Of a stretch of 64,000 bases of DNA, positions 34,142 to 42,548 are shown piece by piece (the stretch's first letter is position 1; each line of letters opens with the position of its first letter). The position numbers were made by a program, and so were the translations under genes. The notes under the pieces were generated by a model. It was not told the origin of the DNA and ran no database searches. It was given only the letters and a program-made list of their open reading frames with translations. This stretch comes from Niabella sp. (GTDB lineage: Bacteria > Bacteroidota > Bacteroidia > Chitinophagales > Chitinophagaceae): NCBI RefSeq assembly GCF_030150205.1, contig NZ_JASLGT010000008.1, positions 620,001-684,000 on the forward strand. Reading direction: 5' to 3'.

Positions 34142-35191
34142 TTAAATAATCAGCAGCGCATCTCCATAGCTGAAGAAGCGGTATTTATCTTTTATTGCTT
34201 TTTTATAGGCCTCAATGGTCAGCTCATAACCGGCAAAAGCACTGGTCATGATCATCAGGCTCGTCTTGGGCAGGTGAAAATTCGTCACCAGCGCATTGGC
34301 AATATTAAAGTCATAGGGCGGGTGAATAAACATATTTGTCCATCCTTCGGAAGGCTTTAACAGCTTCTGCGCCGTAAAAGACGACTCCATAGCCCGCATG
34401 GTAGTGGTACCAATGGAACAGATGCGGCGGCCGCCTTCCTTCGCTTTATTTACAATGCGGCAGGCCATATCATCAATATGATAGTACTCGGCATCCATTT
34501 TATGCTTGCTCAGGTCTTCCACCTCAATCGGACGGAACGTGCCCAGGCCGGTATGCAGTGTTACCTCGGCAAAACGGATCCCTTTTATCTCCAGGCGTTT
34601 GATCAGCTCGCGGCTAAAGTGCAAACCCGCAGTTGGAGCTGCTACAGCACCTTCGTGTTTGGCATAAACGGTCTGGTAGCGCTCTTTATCCTCATCATCT
34701 GGTTTCCGCTTAATGTATTTGGGCAGCGGGGTTTCGCCCAGGGCTTCCAGCTGCGCTTTAAACGCTTCTTCGGATCCTTCCCACAGAAAGCGGATGGTAC
34801 GCCCACGGCTGGTAGTATTGTCGATCACCTCGGCAACCAGCTCCTCGTTCTCTCCAAAATACAGCTTATTGCCCACCCTGATCTTACGGGCCGGATCAAC
34901 GATAACATCCCAAAGCCGGTTCTGCTTATTCAGTTCCCTCAAAAGAAATACTTCAATTTTAGCACCGGTTTTTTCCTTGCGGCCATACATACGGGCGGGA
35001 AATACCTTGGTATTGTTGACTACAAAAACATCCTTGTCATCAAAATAATCCAGGATATCGCGGAAATTTTTGTTCTCCATCTGCCCGGTCTGGCGGTGCA
35101 CCACCATCATGCGGGCATCTTCTCTTTTCTTGGTGGGATGTTGCGCAATAAGGTTAAGGGGTAGGTCAAATTGAAATTGTGAAAGCTTCAT
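34142..35191 (-). CDS. queA: S-adenosylmethionine:tRNA ribosyltransferase-isomerase
   Basis: A 349-residue enzyme that transfers the ribosyl moiety of SAM to preQ1 in tRNA, making epoxyqueuosine. Diagnostic segments: LIAQHPTKKREDARMMVV at the N-terminus, VVNNTKVFPARMYG, GAVAAPTAGLHF, and C-terminal FHLPKTSLMIMTSAFAG. Length is normal. The best promoter element is 139 bases upstream, giving an unusually long leader of about 130 bases. I found no convincing preQ1 riboswitch in it. Confidence 0.97.
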   Translation of the reverse strand: MKLSQFQFDLPLNLIAQHPTKKREDARMMVVHRQTGQMENKNFRDILDYFDDKDVFVVNNTKVFPARMYGRKEKTGAKIEVFLLRELNKQNRLWDVIVDPARKIRVGNKLYFGENEELVAEVIDNTTSRGRTIRFLWEGSEEAFKAQLEALGETPLPKYIKRKPDDEDKERYQTVYAKHEGAVAAPTAGLHFSRELIKRLEIKGIRFAEVTLHTGLGTFRPIEVEDLSKHKMDAEYYHIDDMACRIVNKAKEGGRRICSIGTTTMRAMESSFTAQKLLKPSEGWTNMFIHPPYDFNIANALVTNFHLPKTSLMIMTSAFAGYELTIEAYKKAIKDKYRFFSYGDALLII

Positions 35192-35839
35192 TCTACTGTT
35201 TAACGGTTTTAAATATCAATACCCAAAAACAAGCGAAGCCGGGGGAGGAAGTTTTGAACAAACTGGGAACCAGTATGTTTTATCCTTTCGATCCCCGGTC
35301 TTACGGCACCGGTTTTCGATTTGTGCGTGCAAAGGTACTATATATCCGGGATATTAAAAATTTTTATAAAAATCCAAAAAAATGTTTCTTTTTTTCTGCT
35401 GTCAATGCTAAAACCGGGTTCTGCATCTTTTGGCAATTAATAACCTGCAGTGCGGAAATAAATTGCCAATGACAATTCACATTATATATTTAAGAATAAT
35501 CATACGATCATCGTGCCAGGCGAGGCCGGAGCATTCCCGCGATACAGACAACCCTGCATTTGTAAGCCCCTTCGGCTTCGTTCAGCGCGACCAAACCGAG
35601 GACTGCGCCATGGACCCTGGATAACGCAAGCATATAAAGGTTATACCAAACATGCAATCCGGAGGCACGCTACCACCTGATATCCCTGCACACTATCAAA
35701 GCCCCTCAAAAATCGACCCAGTCGCCGTTGATATAATTGATCCTTGTTAAGTACCGGTCATTCTGCCATCGCTCTTTGGATTTATTATCCATATTTTACG
35801 ATATTTGTTTCCTGCACCTCGTGCTTTCGGATTCTAACT
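35192..35839. other. Intergenic region between queA and zinc-ribbon gene
   Basis: A 648-base divergent gap with no supported gene. It holds the queA promoter element (35330-35337, minus) and a GATATTTG near-consensus element at 35800-35807 before the plus-strand gene. The rest shows nothing I can name. Confidence 0.5.
35330..35337 (-). promoter_or_regulatory. -7 promoter element for queA
   Basis: On the minus strand TACCTTTG (35337 to 35330) matches TAnnTTTG. It is 139 bases upstream of the queA ATG. Confidence 0.45.
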
Positions 35840-37162
35840 ATGGCTAAACAAATAAAAGCGATCAAATGCCCGCAATGCGGCAGTGTAAAAGCAACCGAAC
35901 TAAAGACCGATTTTTACCGTTGCAACAGTTGTGGCACCGAATTTTTCCTGGATAATGACGATATTAACATCAACCATCACTATTACCGGAATTCCACACC
36001 TCAGCCGGCGATCAACCCCGAACGGGCAAGAAAAACCGCACTTGCGATTGTTTTTGCCTTTACCGGCCTCATCTTGCTGATGACGCTGCCGCGGGCCTGT
36101 AACCGGAAAAAAAATGGCTACACCGCCCAAACCGCATCCGGCTCCCGGCAACAGTGGAGCGATGCCGAAGTATTTTATCTTGAAAAACCCGACGGGAAAC
36201 CGGTTTACATCATTGCCGGCCTGAGGGAACGGGACTACAGGGAAAAAGAACATCCGCTCTACATTGGTTTTTACGATGCCCTGACTAAAAAAGAAATCAA
36301 GCTTACGGAGTTGCCGCTCAAGGCAGACCGTTTCGACGGAAAGTTTAAATACTTTAGTAATGGTACTTTGTATTTTATTGTAAACAGCAAAAAACTGTTC
36401 ACCATCGACCGACAATTGCTTACGGCCGCCGAAGTGCAGCCTGATACCTATAAAGACCTGCCGGATCTGCAACCGGGGTTTGCCAAAATCGAATATGGGT
36501 ACCAAATGGAAGATGACTTTTTCAAAATAATGAGCAACGCCGGAAAAGAGCTGTACTATTACCCCCTTATTTCTAAAACCTATGAAGGTTACGACGAACA
36601 TGTAAAAGCAGAGCGGGCAGAGCATTTAATGCCGGTCAATTCGCCGGTGATTACCCGGTTTGTCTTTTCTTCCCAGAATTCCGACTTTAAAGAAGAAAAA
36701 ATACAACTGGTAAAATACCGCCAGCAGATGACCCCGGGTTACCCGGTAGAGCGGCCCCTTTTTGGCTGGCAAAAAGACTACCAGGTAGGATCGGGTATTT
36801 ATATCGGCGATATACCCTATAAAAAAACATTTATCGGCAGCAGCTGGAAAAAATGGGCCCGTGTACTGGATTTCCAGGATTTTAGCCCCGGGCGCCTGTA
36901 TTTTAGCCCGAAGGTATTAGGATATAATACCAACACCGTACTCATCAGCTTCAAAGCCACGCCTGCCGAAGATGAAAAGCAATCCCTGCAGGCACTGGAT
37001 GCACAAAGCGGCAACATTCTCTGGACCGTACAAACCGGCGAATCCTATGCCCAGGACAATGCCCTGATCATAAAAAATGGATACTTTATCAAACTGGGCA
37101 ACAGGGCGGTTTTATATGGTGCGGATGGCAAACAGGTGTCTGAAATGAACTACCGGGATTAA
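35840..37162 (+). CDS. Zinc-ribbon membrane protein with C-terminal propeller-like region
   Basis: A 440-residue protein. An N-terminal zinc ribbon (CPQCGSVKATE...YRCNSCGTEFF, four Cys at about 10-35) is followed by one transmembrane helix (ALAIVFAFTGLILLMTLP, about 72-89) and a long beta-rich region. The C-terminal phrases LQALDAQSGNILWTVQTGE and AVLYGADGKQVSEM resemble PQQ/WD-type propeller blades. No family assigned with confidence. It precedes an SPFH/SHOCT gene in an arrangement recalling ydjG (zinc ribbon plus TM) and ydjI in Bacillus. The ATG at 35840 is chosen because the upstream frame to 35744 reads non-coding-like sequence. Confidence 0.8.
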   Translation: MAKQIKAIKCPQCGSVKATELKTDFYRCNSCGTEFFLDNDDININHHYYRNSTPQPAINPERARKTALAIVFAFTGLILLMTLPRACNRKKNGYTAQTASGSRQQWSDAEVFYLEKPDGKPVYIIAGLRERDYREKEHPLYIGFYDALTKKEIKLTELPLKADRFDGKFKYFSNGTLYFIVNSKKLFTIDRQLLTAAEVQPDTYKDLPDLQPGFAKIEYGYQMEDDFFKIMSNAGKELYYYPLISKTYEGYDEHVKAERAEHLMPVNSPVITRFVFSSQNSDFKEEKIQLVKYRQQMTPGYPVERPLFGWQKDYQVGSGIYIGDIPYKKTFIGSSWKKWARVLDFQDFSPGRLYFSPKVLGYNTNTVLISFKATPAEDEKQSLQALDAQSGNILWTVQTGESYAQDNALIIKNGYFIKLGNRAVLYGADGKQVSEMNYRD

Positions 37163-37191
37163 CATCAACTTTTATCTAAAACCTAAACAAC

Positions 37192-37275
37192 ATGAACACT
37201 AAGAAAATCGCATCAAATCCCTTTGAACCCTTCGTTGGCGCACCGGCAACATCCGTGATTCGTGTCCCCTATTAA
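37192..37275 (+). CDS. Possible 27-residue small ORF before SPFH gene
   Basis: ATG at 37192 opens a 27-codon frame (MNTKKIASNPFEPFVGAPAT...) ending TAA at 37275, 19 bases before the SPFH ATG and 29 bases after the zinc-ribbon gene. Spacing fits an operon member, but length and lack of homology leave it uncertain. Confidence 0.3.
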   Translation: MNTKKIASNPFEPFVGAPATSVIRVPY

Positions 37276-37294
37276 TGGCAAAAAAAATAACCGT

Positions 37295-38296
37295 ATGAGT
37301 CTTTTCAATCTTTTCAGCAACCAGCTTTCGAAAGTGATCCAATGGGAAAACCAGCCGCCCCAATTGCTCTGGTACCGGTTTCCCTCCAAAGAAAATGAGA
37401 TCAAAAATGCCAGTAAGCTGATCGTGGCCCCGGGTCAGGGTTGTATCCTCGTATATGAAGGCACCATCGCCGACATCATTGACACAGAGGGAACCTACAA
37501 TCTTAAAACAGATAATCATCCCTTTATTACCACCTTACTGAACCTGCGGCAAAATTTTGAAAGCGAACATAAACTGTATATCTACTTTTACCGGAAGGCC
37601 CAGGTAGTGAACCAGGCCTGGGGTACGGCCATGCCGGTCAAATATGTAGACAAGGTTTACAATATTCCTATTGAAATGGGAGCCAATGGCAGTTTTTCCT
37701 ATACTATTGCCCATCCAAAGTTCTTCTATACCGAAATCATCGGCAGCAGGGAAACGTATACCACCGATGAAATGCGCGCAGTCATTGCAGATCGTATTCC
37801 GCAGCTGATTGCAACAGCGCTTTCCGAACAAGGCTATGCCTACCAGGAGATCGATGCACAGCTCCACTACATTGCACAACAGCTGTTGCGGATTTTAAAC
37901 GAGTCCTTTGCCGCACTGGGATTGCAACTCACCGACTTCCGGATCACCGGGACGCAGTTTGATGAAAAAACGCAGGAACGGATCAGCCGGGTGGCGGATA
38001 TTACGGCTGATGTAAAAGCCGCCGGGCAGGCCGGCCTGGATTATGCCGACCTGGAAAAACTGCGGGCGCTACGGGATGCCGCACGCAATGAAGGCGGACT
38101 GGCCGGAGCCGGTGTTCAGTTTGGCGCCGGTATGGAATTGGGGAAAAAACTAAATCAGCAAACCGATGACATACTTTCGGGCAGCAATACAGATGCCGTA
38201 GAAAAACTGCGCAAGCTGAAATTGCTTTTAGACGAAAACATCATTAGCCCCGCAGATTTTGAAGAAAAGAAAAAAGAATTACTCGGTAAGCTTTAG
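37295..38296 (+). CDS. SPFH domain protein, YdjI/virion-core-like, with C-terminal SHOCT domain
   Basis: A 333-residue protein starting MSLFNLFSNQLSKVIQW. The SPFH region (about 20-230) carries RFPSKENEIKNASKLIVAPGQGCILVYEG, very similar to the YdjI-like group once named virion core protein. The C-terminus (about 300-333, EKLRKLKLLLDENIISPADFEEKKKELL) is a SHOCT domain. SPFH proteins form membrane-associated oligomers; Bacillus YdjI works with PspA in envelope stress. No pspA gene is seen here. The ATG at 37295 is chosen over a GTG at 37262. Confidence 0.9.
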   Translation: MSLFNLFSNQLSKVIQWENQPPQLLWYRFPSKENEIKNASKLIVAPGQGCILVYEGTIADIIDTEGTYNLKTDNHPFITTLLNLRQNFESEHKLYIYFYRKAQVVNQAWGTAMPVKYVDKVYNIPIEMGANGSFSYTIAHPKFFYTEIIGSRETYTTDEMRAVIADRIPQLIATALSEQGYAYQEIDAQLHYIAQQLLRILNESFAALGLQLTDFRITGTQFDEKTQERISRVADITADVKAAGQAGLDYADLEKLRALRDAARNEGGLAGAGVQFGAGMELGKKLNQQTDDILSGSNTDAVEKLRKLKLLLDENIISPADFEEKKKELLGKL

Positions 38297-38323
38297 GTAT
38301 CGTTTTCATTAACCCATGAAGAG

Positions 38324-38407
38324 ATGAGCTATGAAAATGATCGCGTAATTGATACCAAAGACCTTGATCCTTTTTATAGCAAATACCACCGGGCTTTAAA
38401 AAAATGA
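38324..38407 (+). CDS. Possible 27-residue small ORF after SPFH gene
   Basis: ATG at 38324 opens a 27-codon frame (MSYENDRVIDTKDLDPFYSK...) ending TGA at 38407, 27 bases after the SPFH stop and 15 before the next ATG. The highly charged composition and operon-like spacing are compatible with a real small protein, but support is weak. Confidence 0.35.
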   Translation: MSYENDRVIDTKDLDPFYSKYHRALKK

Positions 38408-38422
38408 CTAAAAAATAAACAG

Positions 38423-38665
38423 ATGAAATACATTACCGGGATCCTCGCAACCGCCGTTATATTATGCATTACAGCCTACTTAACACTTAGCGTTTGGGGC
38501 ATTAATCCTATTGATCCGGCGCATCTGCGTAAAGCATTGATCACACTGGGTATTTTGATCGTTGCTGCTTTTTTGCTGGCGATGCTGCTACCGTTCTTTT
38601 TCAAAAACCACTCAAAAGGCTACCAGGAAAACGGTGGAAAAGTAGCTCAGCCCAGGCGGCGCTGA
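38423..38665 (+). CDS. Small two-helix membrane protein
   Basis: An 80-residue protein with two hydrophobic helices (YITGILATAVILCITAYLTL and ALITLGILIVAAFLLAMLLPFFF) and a basic tail. No family recognised. Codirectional with the SPFH gene (126 bases downstream), so it is probably part of the same membrane-related cluster. Confidence 0.65.
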   Translation: MKYITGILATAVILCITAYLTLSVWGINPIDPAHLRKALITLGILIVAAFLLAMLLPFFFKNHSKGYQENGGKVAQPRRR

Positions 38666-38887
38666 AAAACAGGGCAGCCCGTCTGCCATTTCCAGGGATT
38701 GTTGTTGCCGCAGAAGCGCTGATTGCGCCTGTAACGTCTCTGTGCTATTTGTGCAATTAAAGCTGCTACCAAATCTGCGCATCTGTGGCTATAAATATCG
38801 TTTTAACTGCAACACACCTCATTCGATCTGAAGGAGCCAACCAATATTCAATAAAGTACGCTGTTAATGATCATCAACGGCGGTTCA

Positions 38888-40597
38888 TTATAAAATTCCC
38901 CGGGGGATGGAATCGATCAGTTTTTTGGTATAGGCGCTTTGCGGATTTTCATATACGGATTCCGCGGGTCCGCTTTCTTCGATCCGGCCCTTGTTCATTA
39001 CAATGATCCGGTCGCTGAAATAGCGCACTACCGAAAGATCGTGACTGATAAAGACGATGGTAAAACCGAATTCTTTTTTCAGATCATTCAGCAGGTTCAG
39101 CACCTGGGCCTGCACGCTTACGTCCAGAGCCGAAACCGACTCGTCGCAAATAATAAAGGAAGGCTGCAGTGCCAATGCCCGGGCAATCACAATGCGTTGC
39201 CGCTGCCCCCCGCTGAACTCATGCGGGTACCGGTCATAGTGCTCCGGCAGCAATCCCACCTTTTGCAGGAGCATTTCCACCGTTTTTTTTCTTGCTGCTG
39301 CATCCCGTTCCAGGTGGTGTACTTTCAGCGGTTCTTCAATTGCCAGACCGATCTTTTTCCTGGGGTTCAGCGATGAATAGGGATCCTGGAAAATAATCTG
39401 CAATTGCTTCCGTAGCCCGCGCAGTTCCTCTTTTCCAAAAAGCGCCATATCCTTTCCTTTGTAAATGATCTTGCCGGAGGTGGAAGGCACCAGCTGCAAC
39501 AAGGTGCGGCCCAGTGTTGTTTTTCCGCAACCGCTTTCTCCTACCAGGCCCAATGTTTCATTCTCAAAAATTTCAAAGCTTACCTCGTTCACCGCCTTCG
39601 TATAGTGGAGTGGCTTCCCCAGCCAGTTGCGTTCCCGGGGAAACCAAACGGAAAGCTGTTCTACTTTTACCAGGCAGCTTGCTGCGGATGAGGTCTCCGG
39701 TTTTAAAACGGGAAGGGATACCTGCGCATCCGAGTTTTTTGGGGTGGTACCCATAAAATCGCTGACCACCGGAAGCCTTGTCCCTTTTTGATGATTCACC
39801 GGCCGGCAGGCCAGCAGTGCCCGGGTATACGGATGCTGTGGATTGCGGAAAAGCGTTTCCACTGTTCCCTCTTCCATTATTTCACCTTTATACAATACAA
39901 TAGCCCGGTCAGCAATTTCTGCTACCACGCCCAGATCATGTGTAATAAAAATTACGCCCATGCCGGTTTCCTGCTGCAATTCCTTAATCAGGTGCAGCAC
40001 TGTTTTTTGTACGGTAACATCCAGGGCGGTGGTAGGCTCATCGCAAATCAGCAAACGGGGTTTGCAGCACATGGCCATAGCGATCATCACCCGCTGCTTT
40101 TGTCCGCCGCTGAGCTGATGCGGGTACCGGTTATAAATAGCTTCCGGCTCTGGTAGCTGTACCCGTTCAAACCACTGTATGGCCCGTGTGCGGGCTTCTT
40201 CCTTTGTTACATGGGTATGGATCCGGATGGCTTCAGCAACCTGGTTGCCGCAGGTATATACCGGGTTCAGGGAGGTCATGGGTTCCTGGAAGATCATGGA
40301 AATGGCATTGCCCCTGATGGATTGCAGGGCTTCCCTGCTTTGCTGCAGCAGATCAACCGTACTGCCATCTTCGGCATGGTACAGGATCGCGCCCTGTACA
40401 TACTTAACGGGTGGAGCAGGAATCAGTTGCAATACAGATAATGAGGTAACCGACTTACCGGATCCTGATTCCCCCACCAGCGCTACAATTTCGTTTGAAT
40501 GTACCGTTACGGAAACCTGCTTCAGCGCATGATTCACCACTTCACCGGAAACAAAATCGGCACTCAGTTCCCGGATCTCCAACAAAGGCTGCTGCAT
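38888..40597 (-). CDS. Fused oligopeptide/nickel-type ABC transporter ATP-binding protein
   Basis: A 569-residue protein with two complete ABC ATPase domains, equivalent to DppD and DppF in one chain (YejF/GsiA type). Domain 1 (about 1-265): Walker A GESGSGKSVT, signature LSGGQKQRV, Walker B LLICDEPTTALDV. Domain 2 (about 305-569): GESGCGKTTL, FSGGQRQRIV, FIICDESVSALDV. In domain 2 Walker B ends in ES rather than the usual EP, with the catalytic Glu retained. It would energise peptide import, but no permease or binding-protein gene is adjacent. Confidence 0.94.
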   Translation of the reverse strand: MQQPLLEIRELSADFVSGEVVNHALKQVSVTVHSNEIVALVGESGSGKSVTSLSVLQLIPAPPVKYVQGAILYHAEDGSTVDLLQQSREALQSIRGNAISMIFQEPMTSLNPVYTCGNQVAEAIRIHTHVTKEEARTRAIQWFERVQLPEPEAIYNRYPHQLSGGQKQRVMIAMAMCCKPRLLICDEPTTALDVTVQKTVLHLIKELQQETGMGVIFITHDLGVVAEIADRAIVLYKGEIMEEGTVETLFRNPQHPYTRALLACRPVNHQKGTRLPVVSDFMGTTPKNSDAQVSLPVLKPETSSAASCLVKVEQLSVWFPRERNWLGKPLHYTKAVNEVSFEIFENETLGLVGESGCGKTTLGRTLLQLVPSTSGKIIYKGKDMALFGKEELRGLRKQLQIIFQDPYSSLNPRKKIGLAIEEPLKVHHLERDAAARKKTVEMLLQKVGLLPEHYDRYPHEFSGGQRQRIVIARALALQPSFIICDESVSALDVSVQAQVLNLLNDLKKEFGFTIVFISHDLSVVRYFSDRIIVMNKGRIEESGPAESVYENPQSAYTKKLIDSIPRGIL

Positions 40598-40766
40598 TCT
40601 ATTTATTACTTTAATGAATGGTCGTTTATATTCCGGCTAATTTACTACATTAAACCCGAAAGCGCCACAAGCTGGCGTATTCCGGGTGCATGTTCTCCTA
40701 TTGTGCCGGGACACCCGTATATTGCAGCATTTATCCATTACCTATAAAGGCAAATAGCCCCGCTAT

Positions 40767-41162
40767 TTACCGGATCACTTTAATATTTAATTTTTTTCCC
40801 GGGGTTGGATAATAAGCGGCACACATAGCACAACCTTTAAGCGGATCGGTTACCATCCGGAAAGAGAATGTCTCTCCTTCTTTGATACCGGATGGAAAAC
40901 CGCAGGGGTCTGCAATCGTAAAAGCGTTTTTATATACTTTGCTTGTTTGCGGGTCCGTCCAGGAAGCCTCCACCAGTTTAGGGTCCACTTGCCCATCCAC
41001 ATTAGAAAATGTATAATTGCCACACATACCGGCAATCTCCAGCCGGGCTTTATAAATTTTACCGGATAGCAGCTTTGGTTCTTCCTTCCCACACTGAAAG
41101 GCAGATAAACTTACAAAAACAGACAGTGAAAGAAGGATCGTTAACAAGCGCGCTAATTTCAT
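40767..41162 (-). CDS. Exported small Cys-containing protein, tandem paralogue 1
   Basis: A 131-residue protein with a signal sequence whose first mature Cys (SLSAFQCGKEE) could be lipidated, although the lipobox is poor. It shares with its upstream neighbour the motifs EIAGMCGNYTFS, VEASWTDPQTSKVY, DPCGFPSGIKEGETF, GCAMCAAYYPTPGKKLNIKV. Four Cys outside the signal are conserved between the two, including CxxC. Function unknown; metal, haem or disulfide roles are possible. A 32-bp palindrome lies just before its start. Confidence 0.75.
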   Translation of the reverse strand: MKLARLLTILLSLSVFVSLSAFQCGKEEPKLLSGKIYKARLEIAGMCGNYTFSNVDGQVDPKLVEASWTDPQTSKVYKNAFTIADPCGFPSGIKEGETFSFRMVTDPLKGCAMCAAYYPTPGKKLNIKVIR

Positions 41163-41173
41163 TTTTCAAATAG

Positions 41174-41205
41174 TTTTAATTGCAGATACGTATCTGCGAT
41201 TAAAA
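41174..41205. repeat. 32-bp near-perfect palindrome between the tandem paralogues
   Basis: A perfect 16-bp core GCAGATACGTATCTGC (41182-41197) extends to 32 bp with one mismatched pair, ending in TTTTAAT/ATTAAAA arms. It may be a terminator for the upstream copy (minus strand) or an operator for the downstream copy, whose ATG is 12 bases away. Confidence 0.65.
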
Positions 41206-41275
41206 ACGCAACAGGTCCTTTTACACAATCTCTGATGGTGTTTGCAGTTATCTCCGAAAATTGCCGGTATACTAC

Positions 41276-41662
41276 TTACTGAACCACTTTAATATTGAGC
41301 TTCTTACCGGGCGTGGGATAGAAGGCCATGCATACCGCACATTTGGAATCTTTTTCTGCAGGAACGATCTCAAAGTAAAAGGTATCCCCTTCTTTTATAT
41401 TCGAGGGGAAATTGCAGGGATTGCTGATACCAAAGGCCTTCCAGTAGGTTTTGTTGGTTTGCGGATTGGTCCAGGAGGCTTCCACCAGTGCCGGGTTTAT
41501 CCTTCCTTCGATAACGGAGAACGTATAATTGGAGCACATGCCCGCCACTTCAAACCTTGCTTTCAGTTTGGCCCCACCGCCTTTTGAAGCTTTAGAGGAA
41601 CAGGCGGTAAATGCGTTCAGCACCATCGCCAAAATGATGAATGTAAATAAGCTTTTTTTCAT
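41276..41662 (-). CDS. Lipoprotein, Cys-containing, tandem paralogue 2
   Basis: A 128-residue lipoprotein with signal and Cys in NAFTACSSK. It is about half identical to its downstream neighbour by eye: EVAGMCSNYTFS, VEASWTNPQTNKTY, NPCNFPSNIKEGDTF, KCAVCMAFYPTPGKKLNIKV. The pair is a recent-looking tandem duplication. The family is not recognised. It starts 13 bases before (minus strand: downstream of) the AMP nucleosidase stop, so the three may be cotranscribed. Confidence 0.78.
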   Translation of the reverse strand: MKKSLFTFIILAMVLNAFTACSSKASKGGGAKLKARFEVAGMCSNYTFSVIEGRINPALVEASWTNPQTNKTYWKAFGISNPCNFPSNIKEGDTFYFEIVPAEKDSKCAVCMAFYPTPGKKLNIKVVQ

Positions 41663-41675
41663 ATACTGTTTTTTA

Positions 41676-42446
41676 TTAGAACCGCAGATGCCGTACTGTT
41701 TGCCCGTTATTGATCAGCTGTTTCAGCGAATCAATACCGATCCGGAGATGATTTTCTACATACTTCGCTGTTACTTTTTTATCGCTTTCTGCAGTTTTTA
41801 CGCCATCAGGGATCATGGGCTGGTCACTCACCAGCAAGAGGGCGCCGGTGGGGATCTTATTATAAAATCCAACCGTAAAAATCGTTGCGGTTTCCATATC
41901 CACGGCATAGGCCCGGATCCGCTGCAGGTAGGTTTTAAATTCTTCATCATGCTCCCACACACGGCGGTTGGTTGTATAAACCGTGCCGGTCCAGTAATCG
42001 GTTTTGGCCTCCCGGATGGTGGTACTCACGGCTTTCTGCAACGCAAACGCCGGCAGTGCCGGCACTTCGCGCGGAAAATAATCATCTGAAGTACCTTCTC
42101 CCCGGATGGCGGCAATCGGCAATATAAGATCGCCAACATTATTCCGTTTTTTTAAACCTCCACATTTACCCAGGAACAATACAGCCTTGGGAGCTATGGC
42201 CGTCAGCAGGTCCATCACGGTGGCGGCTGTAGGACTGCCCATCCCGAAATTAATGATGGTAATATCGCCGGCTGTAGCACATTGCATGGGTTTATCGAGC
42301 CCTATCACTTCCACGTTGTTCCACTCTGCAAACAGCTTTACATAGTTACCGAAATTGGTAAGTAAAATATATTCGCCAAAATTCTTCAGACTTTCTCCGG
42401 TGTACCGGGGCAGCCAGTTTTTTACGATTTCAGTTTTTGTTTTCAT
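41676..42446 (-). CDS. amn: AMP nucleosidase (PNP/UDP phosphorylase fold)
   Basis: A 256-residue protein of the short Bacteroidota AMP nucleosidase type, which splits AMP to adenine and ribose 5-phosphate. Segments TNFGNYVKLFAEW, INFGMGSPTAATVMDLL, LFLGKCGGLKKRN and the nucleoside-site YAVDMETATIF plus LLLVSDQPM are characteristic of the fold. The ATG at 42446 is used; the frame extends to a GTG at 42488 with a low-complexity Lys/Ser leader. Confidence 0.88.
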   Translation of the reverse strand: MKTKTEIVKNWLPRYTGESLKNFGEYILLTNFGNYVKLFAEWNNVEVIGLDKPMQCATAGDITIINFGMGSPTAATVMDLLTAIAPKAVLFLGKCGGLKKRNNVGDLILPIAAIRGEGTSDDYFPREVPALPAFALQKAVSTTIREAKTDYWTGTVYTTNRRVWEHDEEFKTYLQRIRAYAVDMETATIFTVGFYNKIPTGALLLVSDQPMIPDGVKTAESDKKVTAKYVENHLRIGIDSLKQLINNGQTVRHLRF

Positions 42447-42535
42447 CCGCTTTTTTTTTGAAGAGGTCGTATTGATCGCCTCCGCCACTGCGCAACATTA
42501 TTCTAAATATACATTCGCATAGCTAATTTAACCAT

Positions 42536-42543
42536 TATTTTTG
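42536..42543 (+). promoter_or_regulatory. -7 promoter element for HsdR_N-like gene, leaderless spacing
   Basis: TATTTTTG matches TAnnTTTG and ends 5 bases before the ATG at 42549. Confidence 0.45.
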
Positions 42544-42548
42544 GATCC

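Noticed and set aside
34478..35164. 228-codon frame antisense to queA
   Set aside because: queA is unambiguous over the same bases; the antisense frame has no coding signature.
35192..35329. preQ1 riboswitch in the queA leader
   Set aside because: A GGTTC...AAAACT resemblance exists, but the stem closes a 3-base loop, incompatible with the class I pseudoknot.
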